From Saccharina japonica (Eukaryota > Sar > Phaeophyceae > Laminariales > Laminariaceae), in NCBI GenBank assembly GCA_008828725.1, contig MEHQ01002050.1, positions 19,890 to 83,889 on the forward strand: a stretch of DNA of 64,000 bases, written 5' to 3'. The translations under genes and the position numbers were made by a program. Shown here one piece after another: positions 58,591 to 64,000 of this stretch (positions are counted from its first letter, which is position 1; each line of letters begins with the position of its first letter). A model generated the notes under the pieces. That model saw only the letters and a program-made list of their open reading frames with translations. It made no database searches and had not been told where the DNA came from.

Positions 58591-59539
58591 TGTGGTGACC
58601 ATTGTGGGGGAAGTAAAATGCAATGGGTCGAGGCTTGCTGCCACGAGAAAATGGGCGCAGATACGGTGCGGTCTTCTCTGTGGGTTCAGGAGGGGCGTTT
58701 CATCCGACAGACGGTTTCACCCGCCGGATCTTAACACCCTTGCCTGGGGTTTTCCCATGCTGTGTCCTGCAATCATCTTGGGACCCCAGTGTTGTTCAAT
58801 GCTGTTCCATGAAAACGAAAGAAAACATGTGCAAACGAGTGAAACGGCTAGCTAATGAAACTAAGTGCCAAATACTAACCGCTGTGAGATCGCACGCACG
58901 CATCGTGAACGTATCTGCGAGCCTCGTGGACCTGCTTTATCGCTTGTGACCTGAAACGTTGGAGCTCGGTTGCTCCGCATTCTACTAAACTCGAGCCGGA
59001 AGGACTCATGGAAACGATCTGGTCTGTGAACGAACCCCGAGGAAGCAAGCAAGGCGAGCAAGGTGAGAGTCAACTGGTCCCGCTGGAACGCTTGCTGCAC
59101 CATCGGTGGGGTATGCCGATGCTCTCGATGAATCGTCTCGTACACTTTGGCGATTGGGTAATTACGCACAACGTACGTATGGGGGACCCACTCATTACTT
59201 TCCGTAGTTCATTTATATTCAGATGCAGTGGGCTGTTTTCTTTGGTTTCCCAGGAGAGTACCGGCCAGTGGAGCGGATTTTAAATTATATTTTATTTGTT
59301 TTATGTCAGAGGGGCGAGTGCTGTTGTTCTCCTCTTGCAGTATAGCGTATGCAACAGTGGCGCCGATGTCATCGGGCGGTAATATACCTATGAGAAGACG
59401 GTGCTACTGATTTTGTTTGAAAAGTTTGCCGGCATGCTTTCTCGTTTGTTGGATTTTTACCTCATCGTTGTGACTGTCTCGCTTTGTTACGTACGACAAT
59501 ATATACACATCTACACAGGTCGTCAGACTATCAGTACCA

Positions 59540-60110
59540 GTGAGTACCAGCTATTCCAGATTCTGGTACCCTTGAGACTCGCGAGGACTCAGTCGTTCCA
59601 GCTTTTGGTATCCTTCGGACTCGCGAGGGCTCTGTCAATTCAGCTTCTGGTACCCTGTGGGGACTGGCGAGGTCTAAGTCATTTCAGCTTCTGGTACCCT
59701 TGAGACTCGCGAAGACTCCTTGCTTTCAGTTTCTAGTGCTCGAAATTGACTCGGGACTCGCGAGTCACTGGCTGAATCCCGACGACTCTGATTCGGACTC
59801 TCACGGCCATTTGCAGTTTTCTTTAAGGGGGATAACGAAACACAGAACAACTACGTATGTGCTTTGCTTTTGTTTGATCCTTTGGCTCAGTACTCGCGAG
59901 GACTCAGTTACTTCTGCTTCTCACACCCTTGGGACTCGTGAGGGAAATCCGCCATTCCAGCTTCTGAAACCCTCGAGACTCGCCAGGACTCGGTCATCTC
60001 AGCTTTTGGTGTCCATGGGACTCGCGTGGACTCAGCTGTTTCAGCTTTTGGTACCCTTAGAACTCGCGTGGGCTCAGCCATTTCAGCCCCTTCTACCCTT
60101 GGGATTCTGT
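59540..60110 (+). repeat. ~43-bp minisatellite with TTCAG ends
   Basis: About nine units (CTTCTGGTACCCTTGAGACT, CGCGAGGACTCAGTCATTTC, AG) in two blocks, 59540-59740 and 59890-60110. Each unit ends in a TTTCAG-like acceptor motif. Related TCGGGACTCGCGAGTCA blocks lie between. Confidence 0.85.
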
Positions 60111-62437
60111 ACTCCAAAACGACTCGGGCTCGTGAGTCAATGGCTGAGCCCCGATGACTCTGGCCGGGGCTCTGACAACTTTTCAAGATCTATACTCGTA
60201 CTGAAATTGGTATTGAGAGATTTGGTGTTGGGATTGCCGTTTTAACAGGAAGTTCTTCACGATAGATTTTGGAATTGCCGTTTCACCCTGGCAATCAATA
60301 CATACCAGGTACGAAATTTGGCATGTGCCGTTTGACCTGGCAATGTCCTCAAGTTGTTCGGCACGTGTTGTGTCTGGTACCGAGTAGGGGGGCTGTTTGT
60401 GATTACTGCGGTGGTTGATTCCGGTCTACTGAAAATAGTGGTTTATCTTGTGTCAAAAGGGATTATTGATATTGCCGGATGATTCCTGAGCTGCGTGGAC
60501 CTGCCCTTTGAGGCAGTCTGACGTATGGGATTAAACGGGTCGGGTGCGTCACATAATGGTACGCGGCACGCATCTGTGACAATAACAAGAAGAGTTTCGT
60601 ACATGTTTGGGTATGTTGATATGTAATATACGACCCGTAAGTGCTTGATCGTGGTGTTGTTTATTTATCCGCTCGCTCTCCTCCTCGACTACGGTCGTAG
60701 TCCACGCGTGCAACAAAAGCGGATGCGTCCACGGCGGCGTATGCAGTCAAACAAACTAGTTTCGCCAGTCAAACAATTTACGACATCATACAGCTTACTG
60801 GGTTCTCGATTTCCCTTTGATACGTGGATGGTATAATTGGAACAAGCGTTACCGAGCTACTACGGATAATACTTAAAGGACTCAAGATAGTTGGCGATTT
60901 CACGCTGAAGAGATATGACGCAGTCGCACAAAAACTCTCCCCGTCTATTTTTAGGGCTGTGAGTTGGCTGGCCATTAGTCGCCTACTCGTGTTAGTTGGT
61001 TAGGTATTCAAAGTAGCTGTGCGCGGAAATATAGCTGAGCTCTGCGTCTTTTGCATCTGACACGGTGACATGTCTCAGTAGGTCAGGAGTTCTGCCATAT
61101 CCTGTTCGTGCATTCATAAATATCACAGGTATATTGATAAATAAGAAGCCAGTTGTTCGGCTTACGCGTCACACAATTAATAACTAGCCGTGAAGTCCAG
61201 CTAACTCACAACCCCATACTACAGTAATGCTGGCTCTTACCTATGGAAACCCAATGTCCGCAGTGTAGAGACCACGCCCGGCCAGGGTCGGGGGTGGGGT
61301 TCAACTTGCAGAGTACCTGTCGGGACACCATGTTCGAAACAAATGCCAGGTCAATCTGGTGAAACAAGCATAGTACTATCAACCGCCGATGTGGAGTCGG
61401 TAAGTGAAGGGTGTTCAGCCCATCGCCCAAATATTTTCCAACTTAACTTTTTGTTCCGAGTATGCACACGAGCAAAAAACAAACTATCCCCAGTGCTTTG
61501 TGCAAATGTTTCACGCATACATTGGACAGATGATTGATTCCCTCTGGATGATCAAGGAACGTCAGGGCAGATATGTTTCCGATCTGTACGATATCTAGCT
61601 CATCATGTTGACAGGTGGGAGTCGTATAATCTGCATGATCTAGGGCATGTTTTTTAGGTTGAATCTAGTGAGGATAGCTTCGTACTTTATCACTTGCATA
61701 TGGCACATAAAGTACCGGGTGGTCCACAGACAATCGATTCCGCTGTCGGTGACATACTTACACGTCATCTGATATACGACTCTCTACACACTAACACTAG
61801 GCTATCTACGTATAATTTTCAATGCTGCTGTCAATCAACACATAACTGCCCTCTGGGCTTGTTTTCCTTTCTACAGCTCCCCGGAGCGCGGCTCATGCTT
61901 TACCAGACCAGCAGCACCGCCTGAAGCTCTTGTCTCTGCTGTGTGGTAAGAGTTTGTCCGGAAAACGATCAGTAGGTCCATCACACGCACGCATGAATGG
62001 GCATACGAAGTACCCCCAATAGGTTATGAGCCTCGGTTTCCGTAAGCACTGATGGTCTGTGGGTCACAAGGTTGACGGCGCGAGTACGGCTACGCTTTGA
62101 GGACCTCGAGCTGCTTCCGGACAGAGAGCGAAGAGCTGGCTGCTGAAATAAACGACGAGCACGGCCAAAACGACAATACCAACTATTGATACTTCCTCTT
62201 TCTGTTACGAGCGCGTGGAGCTGCTAGAGTGATCGCTATCTGGGGCTGAGCTGCGTGCAGCAGCGAGTACAAGGGCTGTGAACGACGTAATACATATACA
62301 TCGCCTGAAGAACGCCACGAATACCACACCAGCTACAGCAATGGCTACGACATAACCCTACGACGATGGGTGGGTGAGGTCGTCCCACAAGTCGACCCGA
62401 ACCAGAAGCACGCCTGTTCGAAAATACTGAGCTTGCG
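60111..62437. other. No gene recognised; R7-like fragment
   Basis: R7-like sequence on the reverse strand lies at about 61520-61660 (ATGATCAAGGAACGTCAGGG, ATCTAGCTCATCATGTTGAC). A fragment resembling the R5 tail lies at 61987. Other frames are short. Confidence 0.4.
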
Positions 62438-63528
62438 ATGACAGCGGATGGTACCGACGACGACCTCATCAACCTCGAAGGTCATGACGGCCCGTACACG
62501 TTAATGGACGCCGATGACGACATATAACCCAGAGATGATGTGCAACCCTTTTCTCCAGCGGACGAAGAGCATCCCGATGGGTCGAGTGCCGAGGACGACG
62601 ATAAGGAAACGGAGGGTGCTGACACCCGGCGAGTTCGCCGATCGGATGACTTAGCTATGCTTGACGACGACGATGACCTCGACGCTGGTAAAACAACACT
62701 GCCCCTGAAATTCCCACAGGGTTATGCTCTGTCTCGCTCAGCTCCTCTGGCCCTTGATTCATCACTCGTGAAGCGGCTCATTATGCTGCACCGCGGGTTG
62801 GGATGGGTGAAGGGCTTCATCACGCGACGGGCACAGGCCCGGACGCGCCATAACTACGGCTACAGGGTGCTAATCGAGCGAACCGGTGTTACGCTCAGTA
62901 TGAAGCTTCTGCTCGGGAAGTACACTGCTGTTGACGAGGCCGCGGCAGAAGGTGCTTGGGTGCTACTGGAGGAGTCTAATGCGCTTTCGACTACGCTTCA
63001 ACGCGAGCTATTAGCGGCACCACAGGGAGAGACATAGACAGCAACGGGGGCGCTGATTGTGGCAAGGAGGACAACGAGGAGGGGGAGAATGGCGACGAGG
63101 AGGGGAGAACGGAGAGCGGGGGGAGAGGAGAGGATGGCGACATTGAACGAAGCGGTTTGGAAGAGGACAGCAGCAGTGGTAGTGACAGCGGGGACGGAGA
63201 AGATGCCGACAAAGAGGGGGAGAGGGGTGACGGGGAAGGGAGGAAGGACTCGGGTGGGGGCGGAGTAGATAGTGACAACGATAGTGATCTCGGAGAGGGC
63301 AACTTTAGCAGTGATAGCGAGGTAGAGGGTGACAACAGGGAAGAGGTTCCTGATGCCATTACCGGGACTCAGAACTCACGCACGGGGAAGGGGCGTAAGC
63401 AGAAACGTTCCAACTCCGTTGCTGAGCACGTTTCGTCGGTGCCAGCGCCCACCAACAAGTGTACACGCGGAAGAGCTCGGACGCCGAACGCGCGCATGCG
63501 TGATCAGTGGCGGGCGTACCGTCAATAG
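62438..63528 (+). pseudogene. Broken gene for an acidic, possibly transposon-linked protein
   Basis: An ATG at 62438 opens a frame that meets TAA at 62525-62527 and continues in the same frame to 63037. That stretch carries an Asp-rich segment and then GWVKGFITRRAQARTRHNYG...RVLIERTG...LGKYTAV...GAWVLLE. This pattern resembles a chromo/Tudor-like module I associate with stramenopile transposon proteins, but the association is from memory. A shift to the +1 frame near 63030 then gives a Gly/Glu/Asp/Ser tail and a basic C-terminus (TRGRARTPNARMRDQWRAYR) ending at 63528. One stop and one frame change suggest a decayed gene; an intron could explain the frame change. Confidence 0.45.
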
Positions 63529-64000
63529 CGGCATTAATATGAGTTAACACCTTTCTTTTCAAAACCAAAATAAGAAATCCTCTCGATTTTTGCCCGGCGA
63601 ATATAGAAACAGGCCCAGAAAAAAAACATTAGGAAACCGAGGCTAAGCTCAGATCCCTGTTTCATATTAGGTGTCGTGATGTATCTCCAAACGGGGACGG
63701 CGCATCCGTGTTTTTGGAATAAAGCAGTACAGGACACCTGATAAGAACGGGCATCTCCTCGAGGCCGGAGTTCTTATCCGAGAGAGGGTGCGTTCTACAC
63801 TAATTTCAGCGTAATGACTAGACCACTTCTTACTTATTTCAAATACCACCCTGCTCTTCTTATTGCTCGTTTTTCTAAGAGGTGTCCTGTACTATTAACA
63901 ACTGCTGTATCGATACATATTATCGTGGCCTTCGAAGGTGAATACTAGTTAATGTCTTGAATGTCTCATCCCATTCATTATCTTCGCCCTTCCTTCCTCT
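63529..64000. other. No feature recognised
   Basis: Ordinary AT-rich sequence with short frames only, except GGTGTCCTGTACT(A/G)-type matches near 63730 and 63880. Confidence 0.4.

Noticed and set aside
58861..59169. Minus-strand frame of about 100 codons
   Set aside because: No motif or family recognised, and plus-strand frames overlap it with equal plausibility.

Overview
This window looks like nuclear DNA from a photosynthetic stramenopile, most likely a brown alga. Genes are sparse and cut into many small exons with canonical GT-AG introns, some several kb long. The space between exons is packed with short inverted-repeat transposons, minisatellites and homopolymer runs. One gene is a carbohydrate sulfotransferase and another a plastid fibrillin. 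The lineage is inferred from gene content and architecture; no marker gene settles it. One 438-base assembly gap (16784-17221) and one isolated N (52931) are present.

Genes, left to right. (1) 5390-21142, plus strand: a pinin-like splicing/exon-junction factor in about nine exons. The coding frame joins cleanly across seven junctions, and the conserved pinin core begins exactly at the exon 2/exon 3 join. (2) 25875-26013, minus: the first coding exon of a small unassigned protein, followed by a minisatellite whose units copy its splice-donor region. (3) 29213-44529, plus: a secreted or Golgi carbohydrate sulfotransferase in seven exons. Both PAPS-binding motifs are present, a decayed copy of exon 4 lies in an intron, and a decaying tandem array of the last exon lies downstream. 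(4) About 49018-51427, minus: an unrecognised GC-rich coding island. (5) 55139-55886, minus: an exon of a PAP/fibrillin plastid lipid-associated protein. (6) 62438-63528, plus: a broken acidic-protein reading frame, possibly transposon-related.

The repeat landscape is the most striking part. At least eight repeat families recur. R1 is about 280 bp with termini like GACGCRTGCTACGRTAGAGG. R2 is a foldback ending in GGGCCC with TTA/TAA target duplications. R3 is about 106 bp with TA duplications. R4 is about 90 bp. R5 is a C-tailed element of about 220 bp. R6 is about 200-255 bp with CCCGGGTGATA-type ends. R7 is a GATC/CTACAG-rich family. R8 is a tandem unit of about 90 bp. They are nested inside each other several times, which gives a relative insertion order. 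A separate 669-bp hAT-type non-autonomous element (57073-57741) has CAGGG termini and a perfect 8-bp target duplication. A near-identical 0.96-kb direct duplication (13176-14136 and 15809-16769) lies in pinin introns beside the assembly gap.

The genes do not form an operon or obvious pathway. Pinin would act in nuclear mRNA processing, the sulfotransferase in sulfated cell-wall polysaccharide synthesis, and the fibrillin in the plastid. No rRNA gene, credible tRNA gene or CRISPR array was found.
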